Of a stretch of DNA of 64,000 nucleotides, positions 1-9,621 are shown one piece after another (positions within the stretch are counted from its first letter, which is position 1; each line of letters begins with the position of its first letter). A program made the position numbers and the translations under genes. The notes under the pieces were generated by a model. That model was not told the DNA's origin, searched no databases, and saw nothing but the letters and a program-made list of their open reading frames with translations. The DNA is from Hymenobacter sp. 15J16-1T3B (GTDB lineage: Bacteria > Bacteroidota > Bacteroidia > Cytophagales > Hymenobacteraceae), in NCBI RefSeq assembly GCF_020711235.1, contig NZ_JAJFAV010000009.1:1-64000 (forward strand), given 5' to 3'.

Positions 1-117
1 TGACCCACCGCGACGAGTAGGGCCCGGCGGCTTTACCGGCTCATTTGCCGGCGTGCGGGCGGGTAACTGCCCGCGCGGGCTTTCCCGCAGCTTCACCCTT
101 TTCCTTCTTACCACGCC

Positions 118-1113
118 ATGAGTGCCACTATCACCGCTGCCGCCGTGCAGATTAGCCCCGTGCTGTACAGCCGCCGGGGCACCGTCGAAAAAGTCGTTGC
201 CAAAATCCGGGAGCTGGGCCGGCAGGGTGTGCAGTTCGCCACCTTCCCCGAAACCATCATCCCGTATTACCCCTACTTCAGCTACGTGGTGGCCCCCTAC
301 CAGCTGGCCAAGGAGCACCTGCGCCTGATGGAGGAGTCGGTGACGGTGCCCTCGGCCGAAACGCGGGCCATAGGCGAGGCGGCGCGGCAGGCGGGCATGG
401 TCGTGTCCATCGGCGTGAACGAGCGCGACGGCGGCACGGTGTACAACACGCAGCTGCTCTTCGACGCCGACGGCACCCTAATTCAGCGCCGGCGCAAGCT
501 CACCCCGACCTACAACGAGCGGATCCTCTGGGGCCAGGGCGACGCCTCCGGCCTGCGGGCCGTGGACAGCGCCGTGGGCCGCGTGGGGCAATTGGCCTGC
601 TGGGAGCACAACAACCCGCTGGCCCGCTACGCGCTCATCGCCGACGGGGAACAGATTCACTCGGCCATGTACCCGGGCTCGTTTGCCGGTCCCCTCTTTG
701 GCGAACAGGCGGAAATCAACGTGCGCCAGCACGCGCTCGAGTCGGCCTGCTTTGTGGTCTGCGCCACGGCTTGGCTCGACGCTGCGCAGCAGGCGCAGAT
801 CATGCAGGACACCGGCTGCCCCATTGAGCCCATCTCGGGCGGCTGCTTCACGGCCCTGGTAAATCCCTTCGGCCGGCTCATTGGCGAACCGCTCACCAGC
901 GGCGAAGGCGAGGTCATTGCCCAACTCGATCTGTCGCTGATCGACGCGCGCAAACGGCTGATCGACACGCGCGGCCACTACAACCGCCCCGAACTGCTGA
1001 GCCTGCGCATCGACCGCACGCCCATGACGCCCGTCCACGAACGCACGGCCCCGCAGCCCGCGGAGGCCCCCCGGGCGGCTGCTCCGGAAGAACTGGCCGC
1101 CGAGCTTTTCTGA
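118..1113 (+). CDS. Nitrilase-family carbon-nitrogen hydrolase
   Basis: Hydrolyses a nitrile or related C-N bond in the cytoplasm; substrate unknown. The 331-residue length suits true nitrilases. The catalytic triad of the superfamily is visible: Glu45 in FPET, Lys127 in RRRKLTPTYNE, and the nucleophile Cys161 in LACWEH. The CWEH context is characteristic of the nitrilase/cyanide hydratase branch rather than amidases or ureidopropionases. The last ~35 residues are Pro/Ala-rich and probably disordered. The ATG at 118 fits the family N-terminus. First gene of a plus-strand run of oxidoreductases and hydrolases that looks like an accessory detoxification or catabolic group. Family assignment is firm; substrate is not inferable. 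Confidence 0.9.
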   Translation: MSATITAAAVQISPVLYSRRGTVEKVVAKIRELGRQGVQFATFPETIIPYYPYFSYVVAPYQLAKEHLRLMEESVTVPSAETRAIGEAARQAGMVVSIGVNERDGGTVYNTQLLFDADGTLIQRRRKLTPTYNERILWGQGDASGLRAVDSAVGRVGQLACWEHNNPLARYALIADGEQIHSAMYPGSFAGPLFGEQAEINVRQHALESACFVVCATAWLDAAQQAQIMQDTGCPIEPISGGCFTALVNPFGRLIGEPLTSGEGEVIAQLDLSLIDARKRLIDTRGHYNRPELLSLRIDRTPMTPVHERTAPQPAEAPRAAAPEELAAELF

Positions 1114-1203
1114 GCCCTTAGGCTCCTTTGCCTTCGGCAACAGGCAGCCTTGGTCTCACCGCGCGCTTTTGCAGCACGCCGCAAACAAGTAACCCCAGCA
1201 AGC

Positions 1204-2133
1204 ATGAAATTCACTCCAAATCTGCCCATTCTCGTCACCGGTGCGGCCGGCGACGTCGGCGCCATCGGGCGTCACCTCACCGCTGAGCTGCTGGCCAAGG
1301 GCCACCGGGTGCGCGCCCTGGTACGGCGCGAAGACGAACGGGCCGAGGCGCTGCGCCGGCTCGGCGCTGAGGTCGTGCAAGGCGACCTGACCAGCCTGGC
1401 CGATGTGCACCGCGCCCTCGAGGGCTGCCGGCGCGTGTACTTCGGCATGTCGATTTCGCCCGCCTACCTGGAAGCCACCGTCAACGTGGCGGCCGTGGCG
1501 CGGCACCGCGGCGTGGAGGCCCTGGTGAACATGTCGCAGATGACGGTGACGCAGATGAGCATCACCGAAACCACGCCCAGCCCCCAGCACAAGCTGCACT
1601 GGCTGGCCGAGCAGGTGCTGGCCTGGTCCGGGCTGCCGGTGGTCACGGTGCGGCCCACGGTCTTTCTGGAGGGCTTTTTCCTAAAGTTGGTGGAAGCCGG
1701 CGTGCGCGACCAGGACGAGCTGCAGTTGCCGCTGGGCCACAGCAGAACCTCGCCCATTGCCGCCGCCGACGTGGCCCGGGCCGTTGCGGTAATTCTGGAT
1801 AATCCCGCCCCGCATATCGGGCAGGTCTACAACCTGACGGGGTACGAATCGGCTGACCTGGACCACTACGCGCGGGCCTTCTCCGAAGCCCTCGGCCGGC
1901 CCATCCGCTACCGCGACGTGCCGCTCAGCGCGTGGACCGCACGGCTGCGCGAACTAGGGGTGCCCCCGCACTTGGTCAGCCACCTGGCCACGATGGCCGA
2001 ACTGCACCAGCAAGGCCGCTACGACCGCATGACCGACGACCTGACGCGCCTCACGGGCCAGGCTCCGACTAATGTGCAAGCCTTCGTCCGCCAACACGCC
2101 GCCGCCTTCACCCGCAGCGCCGTGACGGCATAA
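1204..2133 (+). CDS. NmrA-like NAD(P)-binding atypical SDR protein
   Basis: A 309-residue Rossmann protein of the NmrA / atypical extended SDR type, acting as an NAD(P)H-dependent reductase or redox-sensing regulator. The dinucleotide-binding loop TGAAGDVGAIG lies at residues 12-22, followed by the basic ALVRR after strand 2 that favours NADP(H), and GDL near 60 after strand 3. A VRPTVFLEGF segment near residues 148-157 matches the family. The canonical YxxxK of catalytic SDRs is not evident. An in-frame TTG exists at 1150, but the ATG at 1204 starts right at the Rossmann fold and is preferred. Lies 90 bases after the nitrilase in the same orientation. Confidence 0.85.
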   Translation: MKFTPNLPILVTGAAGDVGAIGRHLTAELLAKGHRVRALVRREDERAEALRRLGAEVVQGDLTSLADVHRALEGCRRVYFGMSISPAYLEATVNVAAVARHRGVEALVNMSQMTVTQMSITETTPSPQHKLHWLAEQVLAWSGLPVVTVRPTVFLEGFFLKLVEAGVRDQDELQLPLGHSRTSPIAAADVARAVAVILDNPAPHIGQVYNLTGYESADLDHYARAFSEALGRPIRYRDVPLSAWTARLRELGVPPHLVSHLATMAELHQQGRYDRMTDDLTRLTGQAPTNVQAFVRQHAAAFTRSAVTA

Positions 2134-2287
2134 CGGCTGAATCAAGGCCAGCAATAGAAGTCGGTGCCGGCCTTTGATCCTCCCGTTCCAACTCGGTGAG
2201 TTGGGTTTGCCGCACGCAGCATCTGTCTTCTTTCCCCCTGAAATGGGCCTTTCGGTCCTCAATCCTTTCGTTATAACATCGTAAACC

Positions 2288-3145
2288 ATGAAAACGCAGA
2301 AAGTCTGGTTTGTCACCGGGGCATCCCGGGGGTTTGGGCAGGAAATTGTGCGCGCGGCACTTGCAGCCGGCGACGAAGTCGTGGCTACCGTGCGCAAGCA
2401 ACCCGAGCAACTGCTCGCCGCCCTGGAGCAGCACCCTAACTTGGAAGTGGTGGTGATGGACGTGACCAGCGGGCCGCAGGTACAGGCGGCCGTGCAACAG
2501 GCCGTACAGCGCTTCGGCCAAATCGATGTGCTGGTCAACAACGCCGGCTACGGCTTCCTCGGCGCCGTCGAGGAAGCAACCGAAGAAGAAATTCACCGGC
2601 AGTTTGACACCAACGTATTCGGGCTGATCCGCGTCACCCAGGCCGTGCTGCCGCACATGCGCCAGCGCCGCAGCGGCCACATCATCAACTTCTCCTCGCT
2701 GTTCGGCTACCAGGCGTCTATTCCGGGCTTCGGCCTCTACGCGTCGAGCAAGTTTGCGGTGGAAGGCATCTCGGAAGGCCTAGCCCTCGAGCTGCAGCCC
2801 TTGGGCATTTATGTGACGGCCCTGGCTCCAGGCCTGTTCAGCACCGACTTTCTGGCGGCCGATTCCTACGCTGCAGGCGCCACTGTGCTGGAGGCCTACG
2901 AACCGACAGTGGGCCGCACCCGCGCCGCCGCCGGCCACATCCACGGCAACCAACCCGGCGACCCGGCCAAGCTGGCAAAGGTGGTCTTGTTACTGGCCTA
3001 CAGCCAGGCGCCCCCGGTGCACCTGCCGGTTGGCCGGGATGCCGTAGCCGCCTTCCGCTCGAAAGTAGCGACGATGGAGGCGGAAGTGCAGGCATGGGAA
3101 AGCGTAGCGGTTAGCACGGACCGTACGACCGAGGCGGTAGCCTGA
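2288..3145 (+). CDS. Classical SDR-family oxidoreductase
   Basis: NAD(P)-dependent short-chain dehydrogenase/reductase, 285 residues, cytoplasmic. The cofactor motif TGASRGFG is at residues 10-17, NNAG at 84-87, the catalytic serine pair near 136-137 and the YxxxK motif at Tyr151-Lys155, so all catalytic residues are present. It is ~30 residues longer than minimal classical SDRs, with an extended C-terminal substrate loop. The substrate cannot be told from sequence. It follows the NmrA-type gene after a 154-base gap, so a separate promoter is possible. Confidence 0.9.
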   Translation: MKTQKVWFVTGASRGFGQEIVRAALAAGDEVVATVRKQPEQLLAALEQHPNLEVVVMDVTSGPQVQAAVQQAVQRFGQIDVLVNNAGYGFLGAVEEATEEEIHRQFDTNVFGLIRVTQAVLPHMRQRRSGHIINFSSLFGYQASIPGFGLYASSKFAVEGISEGLALELQPLGIYVTALAPGLFSTDFLAADSYAAGATVLEAYEPTVGRTRAAAGHIHGNQPGDPAKLAKVVLLLAYSQAPPVHLPVGRDAVAAFRSKVATMEAEVQAWESVAVSTDRTTEAVA

Positions 3146-3494
3146 TTCGTTCTGGCTGCTCCGGCATCGGTGGACGAATTGTAGAGCTTGTGGGCGCACC
3201 GCGCCGTGCAAGACTAGCGCGGCGGGAGCCTGAGAGCATGAGCCGTTAGGACTTGTATTGCCCGGCCCGCGCCGCGCGGGAAAAACGCCGCCGGAAAGTC
3301 GTTTCCTGCGCAAAGCTGTTGGGCGGCGCTCTTCCCCCAAACCGGGCCCTTCATCGGCCAGATTCGGCGCTGATCCGCTTTGGTTTCCCCGCGCCGCCCG
3401 GATACCGCAGGTTTGCAAGCGTTTTACGACGCGCGGCGCCATAACCGCTTGGTATGCCCACGCGGGTCACTTCTTCGCTAATTCATCTTGAGCT
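3146..3494. other. Intergenic region without recognised gene
   Basis: About 350 bases between the SDR gene and the epoxide hydrolase. Short open frames here have no recognisable motif and include stretches of simple GC-rich sequence. No convincing hairpin terminator was seen. Presumably carries the promoter of the following GTG-started gene. Confidence 0.5.
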
Positions 3495-4772
3495 GTGAAA
3501 AGCAGTACCGCTTCCTCTCTCATTCAGCTGCTGATGCTCGCCGGCGCCCTGGTGTTGCTTCCTTGCCGCGTCAAGGCTCAACCGAGTCCGGACGTTACCA
3601 CCACATCTGCGGCGGCCATTCGGCCCTTCCGCGTGCACATTCCCCAACGCGACCTCGCCGACCTGCGCAAACGCATCCGCGCTACCCGCTGGACCGAGCC
3701 GGAAACCGTACCCGACCGCTCCCAGGGCATGCAACTGGCTCACTTGCAGGACGTGCTCAAGTACTGGGGCACCGGCTACGACTGGCGCAAGGCGGAAGCC
3801 AAACTCAATGCCCTGCCGCAATTCAAGACCCAGATTGACGGCCTCGATATTCACTTCATCCATGTGCGTTCCAAGCATCCGAATGCCTTGCCGCTGCTCA
3901 TCACGCATGGCTGGCCCGGCTCGGTGCTGGAGCTGCTTGGCGCCGTGGGGCCCTTAACCGACCCCACGGCCTACGGCGGCACGGCCGAAGATGCCTTCGA
4001 CGTGGTCATTCCCTCCCTGCCGGGCTACGGCTTTTCAGACAAGCCCACCGGGCCCGGCTGGGACCCCGACCACATTGCTCGCGCCTGGGCTACGCTCATG
4101 CAGCGGCTGGGCTACCCGCGCTACGTGGCGCAGGGCGGCGACTGGGGCGCCCCTGTTTCCCACGCCCTGGCCCGGCAGGCGCCGGCCGGACTGCTGGGCA
4201 TTCACGTGAGCCTGCCCGCTACCGTGCCTACCGACGTGGCGGCGCAGCTGAGTGGGGGTGCCGCGCCGGCGGGCCTATCCCCGCAGGAGCGCGCGGCATT
4301 CGATGCGCTGAGCACTTTTTACCAGCAAAACCGCGCCTACTCAGTGTTGATGGCCACGCGCCCGCAGCTGATTGGCTACGCCCTGACCGATTCGCCCGTG
4401 GGGCTGGCAGCCTGGATGTACGACTATAACAACGGCGAGCCGGAGCGCCTACTGTCCCGCGACCAAATGCTGGACGACATCACCCTGTACTGGCTCACCC
4501 AAACGGCCACCTCGGCGGCGCGGCTGTACTGGGAAAACCACGGCCGCGGCTTGGTGGGTGCCGGGGCTCAGCGCACGGCCGAAATCCGTCTGCCGGTGGC
4601 TGTCACGGTGTTTCCGGACGAAATCTACCGCGCGCCGGAGTCGTGGGCCCGGCGGGCCTACCCCAACCTGCTGTATTTCCACGAGGCCGAGAAGGGCGGG
4701 CATTTCGCGGCCTGGGAGCAGCCCCAGCTGTACGCCCAGGAGCTTCGGGCAGCGTTCAAATCCCTGCGCTAG
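3495..4772 (+). CDS. Secreted epoxide hydrolase (EHN domain plus alpha/beta hydrolase)
   Basis: Opens epoxides to diols, probably in the periplasm. The 425-residue product begins with a signal peptide (hydrophobic residues ~8-24, likely cleavage after VKA near 28). Residues ~44-150 form the epoxide hydrolase N-terminal domain, then the alpha/beta hydrolase core has the oxyanion motif HGWPGS at 138-143, the nucleophile Asp216 in GGDWG, and a C-terminal catalytic His403 in GGHFAAWEQP. The start is GTG; no in-frame ATG is better placed. Upstream of a secreted cupin and a flavin oxidoreductase in the same orientation. Juvenile-hormone/microsomal type fold rather than the smaller soluble bacterial type. 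Confidence 0.88.
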   Translation: MKSSTASSLIQLLMLAGALVLLPCRVKAQPSPDVTTTSAAAIRPFRVHIPQRDLADLRKRIRATRWTEPETVPDRSQGMQLAHLQDVLKYWGTGYDWRKAEAKLNALPQFKTQIDGLDIHFIHVRSKHPNALPLLITHGWPGSVLELLGAVGPLTDPTAYGGTAEDAFDVVIPSLPGYGFSDKPTGPGWDPDHIARAWATLMQRLGYPRYVAQGGDWGAPVSHALARQAPAGLLGIHVSLPATVPTDVAAQLSGGAAPAGLSPQERAAFDALSTFYQQNRAYSVLMATRPQLIGYALTDSPVGLAAWMYDYNNGEPERLLSRDQMLDDITLYWLTQTATSAARLYWENHGRGLVGAGAQRTAEIRLPVAVTVFPDEIYRAPESWARRAYPNLLYFHEAEKGGHFAAWEQPQLYAQELRAAFKSLR

Positions 4773-4873
4773 GGCCGGACAGCAGCATTCCTCGATTCCT
4801 CTCCGCCCATGCCAGCCTTTCCTAGAATCGGCCTTGCGCACTGGGTTTTAAGCCCCCCACTCTGTTCTGTGAT

Positions 4874-5281
4874 ATGAAAAAGCACTTTTATGCGGGCGTC
4901 CTCGATTTGGCGGTACTCGGCGCGTTTCTGGCGCCCACCTCTGCCGCCCAGGCGCCTCCTACGGGCATCCGGCGCAGCACGCTCCAGCAGCATGATCTTG
5001 CCACGCCCGGGCTGGAGGCAGTGCAGGCCCGCATCGACTTTGAGCCGGGGGCGGCTTTCGGGCGGCACAAGCACCCCGGGGAGGAAATTATCTACGTGCT
5101 GAACGGCTCGTTGCAGTACCTGGTCGACGGCAAACCGCCGGTGACGCTGCGCGCCGGCGAAACGCTGTTCATCCCCGCCGGCACGGTGCACGCCGCCCGC
5201 AACGTGGGCAAAGGCCAGGCGGCCGAGCTGGCCACGTACGTGGTGACCAAAAACAAGCCGTTGCTGACGCTGGTTGAGTAA
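4874..5281 (+). CDS. Secreted single-domain cupin protein
   Basis: A 135-residue cupin with an N-terminal signal peptide (hydrophobic ~7-25, AAQA-like cleavage site). The conserved barrel carries a full metal-ligand set: His65, His67 and Glu71 in GRHKHPGEE and His106 in PAGTVHAA. Such proteins act as metal-dependent dioxygenases, isomerases or simple binding proteins; activity cannot be assigned. It lies 101 bases after the epoxide hydrolase and 96 bases before the nitronate monooxygenase, consistent with one transcription unit. Confidence 0.85.
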   Translation: MKKHFYAGVLDLAVLGAFLAPTSAAQAPPTGIRRSTLQQHDLATPGLEAVQARIDFEPGAAFGRHKHPGEEIIYVLNGSLQYLVDGKPPVTLRAGETLFIPAGTVHAARNVGKGQAAELATYVVTKNKPLLTLVE

Positions 5282-5377
5282 GACCCGCGCCCGCGCAGCT
5301 CAACAGTTCGACAACTGCAGCATTGATCATCAGCAAGCCCAGCTTGTTTCTTTACGCCCGGATATTAGCCCCGCACC

Positions 5378-6451
5378 ATGTGGCACCGCACCAGAGCAAG
5401 CGCCCTACTCGGCGTTGAATACCCGATTTTGCAGGGGCCCTTCGGCGGCGGGCTGTCTACGGTGGCGCTGGTCAGCACGGTCTCGAACCTGGGCGGCTTG
5501 GGCGGCTACGGGGCTTACACGCTCAGCCCCGAGGAAATCTACGCCGTCGATAAGCAAATCCGCGCGGCTACCGACAAGCCCTACAACCTGAACCTGTGGG
5601 TATCGGACACGGATGCGGCCGACGGAACGGTCAGCGACGCGCAGTACGCGCAGGTAGCGGCGCAGTTCCGGCCCTATTTCGACGCGCTCGGGCTGGACGT
5701 ACCGCCCAAGCCGGCGCCGTTTCAGTCCCGGTTTGCCAACCAGGTGCAGGCGGTGCTGGACATTCGGCCGCCGGTCTTCAGCTTTATGTTCGGCATTCCC
5801 TCCCCGGATGTGCTCGAAGCCTGTCGGCGCCGGCAGATCAAGCTGATGGGCGCCGCCACGACCCTGGACGAGGCCCTGGCCCTGGAAAACGCGGGCGTCG
5901 ACCTCATCGTGGCCTCGGGGTTTGAGGCCGGCGGGCACCGGCCGTCGTTTCTGGCGCCGGCCGAGCAGTCGACGACCGGCACCTTCGTGCTGCTGCAGCT
6001 GATCAGGGAGAAAACCAAGCTGCCCGTCATTGCGGCGGGCGGCATTGCCAGCGGCCGCGGCGTGGCGGCGGCCCTCACCCTGGGCGCGGACGCCGTCCAA
6101 ATCGGCACGGCCTTTCTGGCCTGCGACGAATCCGGCGCCCTGCCGGTGCACAAAGCCGCGCTGTTCTCGGCAGAGGCGAAGTACACCACGCTGACCCGTG
6201 CGTACACGGGCCGGTTGGGCCGGGGACTGCGCACCCGCATTACGCTCGATTTGCTGGCGCACGCGGCCAGCCACCTGCCCTTCCCACTGCAAACTACCTT
6301 CATGGCTCCGCTGCGCAAGGCGGCCTTGGAACAGCAGAAATTGGACACGGTCTTTTTCTGGGGCGGACAGATTGCGCCGCTGCTGCGGCACCGCAACGCC
6401 GCGGCCCTCATGCAGGCGCTGCTGGCGGAAACCTCAGCCCTGCTGGCGTAA
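5378..6451 (+). CDS. Nitronate monooxygenase / NAD(P)H-dependent flavin oxidoreductase
   Basis: FMN-dependent TIM-barrel enzyme of the 2-nitropropane dioxygenase family, 357 residues. It would oxidise alkyl nitronates, or reduce quinones with NAD(P)H. Visible motifs are the N-terminal YPILQGPFGGG, the SGFEAGGHR segment with catalytic-type His187, and the phosphate-binding AAGGIASGRG near 219-228 followed by GADAVQIGTAFLA. The ATG at 5378 gives the normal N-terminus. Last gene of the opening oxidoreductase/hydrolase run. Confidence 0.9.
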   Translation: MWHRTRASALLGVEYPILQGPFGGGLSTVALVSTVSNLGGLGGYGAYTLSPEEIYAVDKQIRAATDKPYNLNLWVSDTDAADGTVSDAQYAQVAAQFRPYFDALGLDVPPKPAPFQSRFANQVQAVLDIRPPVFSFMFGIPSPDVLEACRRRQIKLMGAATTLDEALALENAGVDLIVASGFEAGGHRPSFLAPAEQSTTGTFVLLQLIREKTKLPVIAAGGIASGRGVAAALTLGADAVQIGTAFLACDESGALPVHKAALFSAEAKYTTLTRAYTGRLGRGLRTRITLDLLAHAASHLPFPLQTTFMAPLRKAALEQQKLDTVFFWGGQIAPLLRHRNAAALMQALLAETSALLA

Positions 6452-6563
6452 GCCCCGGCCCCGGCGCGTTGCCGCACCGGGCGGCAGGTACCGAAGACAA
6501 CCACGACATTTGCGGCCAACCCGCTCCCTAAATAGGGGGCACCGCCACTTAAACGCAGCTTCG

Positions 6564-7331
6564 ATGCCACCACCCGCCGACCGGCAACAAGCGGAAAAAC
6601 AGCTGGTTGCCCAAGCCGCCGTTTCCCTGATGCAAGACGGCATGCAGCTCGCCGTCGGCAGCGGCAGTACCGTGGCGGCCTTTCTGCAGGCGCTGGGGCA
6701 GGCGGTGCGCACTACCGGCTTGCGCGTGCAGGCGACGCTGGCCTCGCGCGCCAGCGAGCAACAAGCTCGGGCGGCCGGTATTCCGATTCAGAGCCCGCAG
6801 CGCGGCCTGCGCTTCGACCTCTGCCTCGACGGCGCCGACGAGCTGGACGGGCAACTGCAACTCATCAAAGGCGGCGGCGGGGCGCTGCTGCGCGAGAAGG
6901 TGCTGGCCACGGCCGCCGCCATCCGGCTCATCTTGGCCGATTCTTCCAAGCTGGTGCCGGCGCTGGGCCGCTTTCCCTTGCCCCTGGAAGTGGTGCCGTT
7001 TGCCCTGCCTTGGGTGCTCGACGCGGTAGCCGCGTTGGGCGCCGACCCGCACCTGCGCGTAAATGCGCAGGACCAGCCCGTGCTGTCGGATCAGGCCAAC
7101 TACTTGGTAGACGCGGCCTTCGGCCTCATCGCAGAGCCAGCCGTGTTGGCTATGCAGTTGCAGGCCATTCCCGGCCTGGTAGCGCACGGCTTGTTTTTGG
7201 GCTTGGCCGACGCGGCCTTGTTGGCCCATGAGGGGCATTTGAGCCTGCTGCGCCCCGGCCAGCCGCCCCTGCGCGTGGAGCACCCGCAGCAGTTGCCCGC
7301 GCTCATGAGTGGCTTGGGCCGGAATCTTTAA
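6564..7331 (+). CDS. rpiA: Ribose-5-phosphate isomerase A
   Basis: Interconverts ribose-5-phosphate and ribulose-5-phosphate in the non-oxidative pentose phosphate pathway. The 255-residue product shows the phosphate loop GSGST at 32-36, DGADEL at 89-94, and KGGGGALLREK at 102-112 containing the catalytic Glu111. The ATG at 6564 is chosen because the longer reading frame upstream overlaps the preceding gene and lacks family similarity. It ends tail-to-tail with pgl, sharing TTAA at 7328-7331 as both stop codons. Confidence 0.93.
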   Translation: MPPPADRQQAEKQLVAQAAVSLMQDGMQLAVGSGSTVAAFLQALGQAVRTTGLRVQATLASRASEQQARAAGIPIQSPQRGLRFDLCLDGADELDGQLQLIKGGGGALLREKVLATAAAIRLILADSSKLVPALGRFPLPLEVVPFALPWVLDAVAALGADPHLRVNAQDQPVLSDQANYLVDAAFGLIAEPAVLAMQLQAIPGLVAHGLFLGLADAALLAHEGHLSLLRPGQPPLRVEHPQQLPALMSGLGRNL

Positions 7332-8074
7332 CTCGTTGCCAACTCGGCCGCCGCGGCCTGATCCAGGAACCACTCGGCGGGCTGTGCGGGCGCAACAAGC
7401 TGCGCCGGGTACTGCGCCGGGTCGTTTTCGCCCCTAAGCACCTGCCGAACCGCCGCGGCTTTTTCCGCTCCGTAGACCAGAAACGCCACCTGGTTGGCCT
7501 GGTTTATCAGCGGAGCCGTCAGGGTGATGCGGTACACCTGCTGCTCGGGCAGGTACACCTCCCGGGCCCCAGCCACCTGCTCGTTCAGCACCGGGGTGTG
7601 GGGAAAAAGCGAAGCCGTATGGGCGTTGTCGCCCAGGCCCAGCAGCACCAGGTCGAACTGCATGGGCGGCGGCCCGAAAAACGCTTGCAAGGCCTCGGTG
7701 TAAGCCTGGGCCGCCGCCGCGGGCGGCAACGCGGTGTCGACGGGAAACACATGGTCGGCGGCAATGCCCAGGGGCTCGAGCAAGGTCGTGCGTGCCAGGC
7801 GGTAGTTGCTGTCGGGCGAGGTGTGCGGCACGTAGCGTTCATCCCCGAAAAAGAAATACCCCGCGGCCCAGTCGATTCGGTTGCGGAATTCGGCCGACGC
7901 CAGGAGCTCGTAGAGCCGGCGCGGCGAGCTGCCGCCAGCCAGCGCCCAGACAAACCGCCCGCGCTGCTGCACGGCTTGCCGGGCTTGCCCCACCAGGTAG
8001 TCGGCCAGGCTGCGCACGGCCGCTTCGGGCGAAGCATGCACGTGCAAATGCGACTCCGAGCTATTTCTTACCAT
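7328..8074 (-). CDS. pgl: 6-phosphogluconolactonase
   Basis: Hydrolyses 6-phosphogluconolactone to 6-phosphogluconate, second step of the oxidative pentose phosphate branch. 248 residues, DevB/SOL type. GGSSP at 47-51, FFGDERYVP at 75-83 and [14 protein letters not shown] at 145-158 match the family; the usual GxDGHTAS is replaced by GDNAHTAS. The ATG at 8074 is preferred over a start 13 codons upstream: it overlaps the end of zwf by 14 bases, implying translational coupling. Confidence 0.93.
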   Translation of the reverse strand: MVRNSSESHLHVHASPEAAVRSLADYLVGQARQAVQQRGRFVWALAGGSSPRRLYELLASAEFRNRIDWAAGYFFFGDERYVPHTSPDSNYRLARTTLLEPLGIAADHVFPVDTALPPAAAAQAYTEALQAFFGPPPMQFDLVLLGLGDNAHTASLFPHTPVLNEQVAGAREVYLPEQQVYRITLTAPLINQANQVAFLVYGAEKAAAVRQVLRGENDPAQYPAQLVAPAQPAEWFLDQAAAAELATS

Positions 8075-9575
8075 TGAGCGGGCGCATAAACCAGTGGTAC
8101 CCGTCGCGGGCAATCAGGGCCTCGGCCAGCTCGGGGCCCCAGGAGTCGGCCGCGTAGTTGGGGAAGCTCTGGCTGGTGCGCCCCTGCCAGGAGCTGAGGA
8201 TGGGCATGAGTACCTCCCAGGCCGCCTCCACTTGGTCACCGCGCATGAACAAAGTCTGGTCGCCGAGCACGGTGTCGAGCAGCAGGGTTTCGTAGGCTTC
8301 AGGGGCCTGGCTGGTGTAGGTGCCGTCGTAGTCGAAGACCATGTCCACCGTGTTGAGCATCATGTCGAGGCCCGGCCGCTTGGCCTGCACCTGCAGCCGG
8401 ATGCTCATTTCGGGCTGAATGCTGATGATCAGGCGGTTTTGCTGCCAGCTTTCGGCCGTTTGGGGCGGAAAGATGAAGTGCGGCACGTCCTTGAACTGCA
8501 CGGTAATGCTCGACGAAGAGCTGTGCATACGCTTGCCGGTGCGCAGGTAGAAGGGCACATCCTGCCAGCGCCAGTTGTCGACGAAAAACTTGACGGCGGC
8601 GAAGGTTTCGGTGTTGGAACGCGGGTTCACGCCTTCCTCCTGCCGGTAGCCCGGCACCTGCTTGCCCTCGATCCAGCCCGGGCCGTACTGGCCCCGCACC
8701 GCCGATTCGCGCACGGCCTCGGGCGTGAACCGGCGCAGGGCCCGCAGCACGTCCACTTTGCGGTTGCGGACCTCGTCGGCGTTGAAGTTGACGGGCGGCT
8801 CCATGGCCACCAGGCAGAGCAGCTGCAGCAGGTGGTTCTGAATCATGTCGCGCAGGGCCCCGGCACCTTCGTAGTAGCCGCTCCGGTCGCCGACGCCCAG
8901 CTGCTCGGTCACCGAAATCTGCACGTGCTCGATGTAGTTGCGGTTCCACAGCGGCTCGAACAAGGCATTGGCGAAGCGAAACGCCATGATGTTCTGCACC
9001 GTTTCCTTGCCCAGGTAGTGGTCGATGCGGTAAATCTGCCGCTCCTCGAACAACCGGCACAGCTGCTGGTTCAGCTCGCGCGCCGACGCCAGGTCGTGGC
9101 CGAAGGGTTTTTCAATGACGATGCGGACGCGGTCGGCGTCGGCCGTCAGGCCGTTCTGGGCAATATTGTTGGCAATGACGCCGAACAGGTTCGGGGCCAC
9201 GGCCAGGTAGAACACCACCGTGGCCGGGGCGTGCCACTGCTGCTCCAGCACCTTGATGCGTTGCCCAAAGCCCTGATAAGCACTCGGGTCCGCCACGTCG
9301 GCCGCTTGGTAGAATAAATGGCTGGCAAAAGTACGCCACCGCTCCGGCTGCACCCGCCCGCTGCGCGAAAACTGGTCCAGGCCCTCCCGCAGCTTGTCGC
9401 GGAACGCCTCGTCGGTGAGGGCGGTGCGGCCCGTGCCGATGACGGCGAACTGTTCCGGCAACCAGCCATCGAGAAACAGGTGGTAGAGCGCCGGCGCCAG
9501 CTTGCGGGCGTTCAGGTCGCCGGTGCCGCCGAAGATGACGAAAATGGTGGGTTGCGACTGGATGCGAGGGTTCAT
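8061..9575 (-). CDS. zwf: Glucose-6-phosphate 1-dehydrogenase
   Basis: Oxidises glucose-6-phosphate to the lactone with NAD(P)+, entry step of the oxidative pentose phosphate pathway. The 504-residue length is normal. The cofactor loop FGGTGDL is at residues 15-21, EKPFGHD at 155-161 and the active-site signature RIDHYLGKE at 183-191. Middle gene of gnd-zwf-pgl, separated from gnd by only 46 bases and overlapping pgl, so one transcript is expected. Confidence 0.96.
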   Translation of the reverse strand: MNPRIQSQPTIFVIFGGTGDLNARKLAPALYHLFLDGWLPEQFAVIGTGRTALTDEAFRDKLREGLDQFSRSGRVQPERWRTFASHLFYQAADVADPSAYQGFGQRIKVLEQQWHAPATVVFYLAVAPNLFGVIANNIAQNGLTADADRVRIVIEKPFGHDLASARELNQQLCRLFEERQIYRIDHYLGKETVQNIMAFRFANALFEPLWNRNYIEHVQISVTEQLGVGDRSGYYEGAGALRDMIQNHLLQLLCLVAMEPPVNFNADEVRNRKVDVLRALRRFTPEAVRESAVRGQYGPGWIEGKQVPGYRQEEGVNPRSNTETFAAVKFFVDNWRWQDVPFYLRTGKRMHSSSSSITVQFKDVPHFIFPPQTAESWQQNRLIISIQPEMSIRLQVQAKRPGLDMMLNTVDMVFDYDGTYTSQAPEAYETLLLDTVLGDQTLFMRGDQVEAAWEVLMPILSSWQGRTSQSFPNYAADSWGPELAEALIARDGYHWFMRPLNGKK

Positions 9576-9621
9576 ACAAACGCGCGAAGAAAGTGCTGAG
9601 CAAAAGAAGGCGGGCCGGGCG

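Noticed and set aside
1-20. End of an upstream gene (frame ending in TAG at 18-20)
   Set aside because: Only a few codons are in the window, so nothing can be supported.
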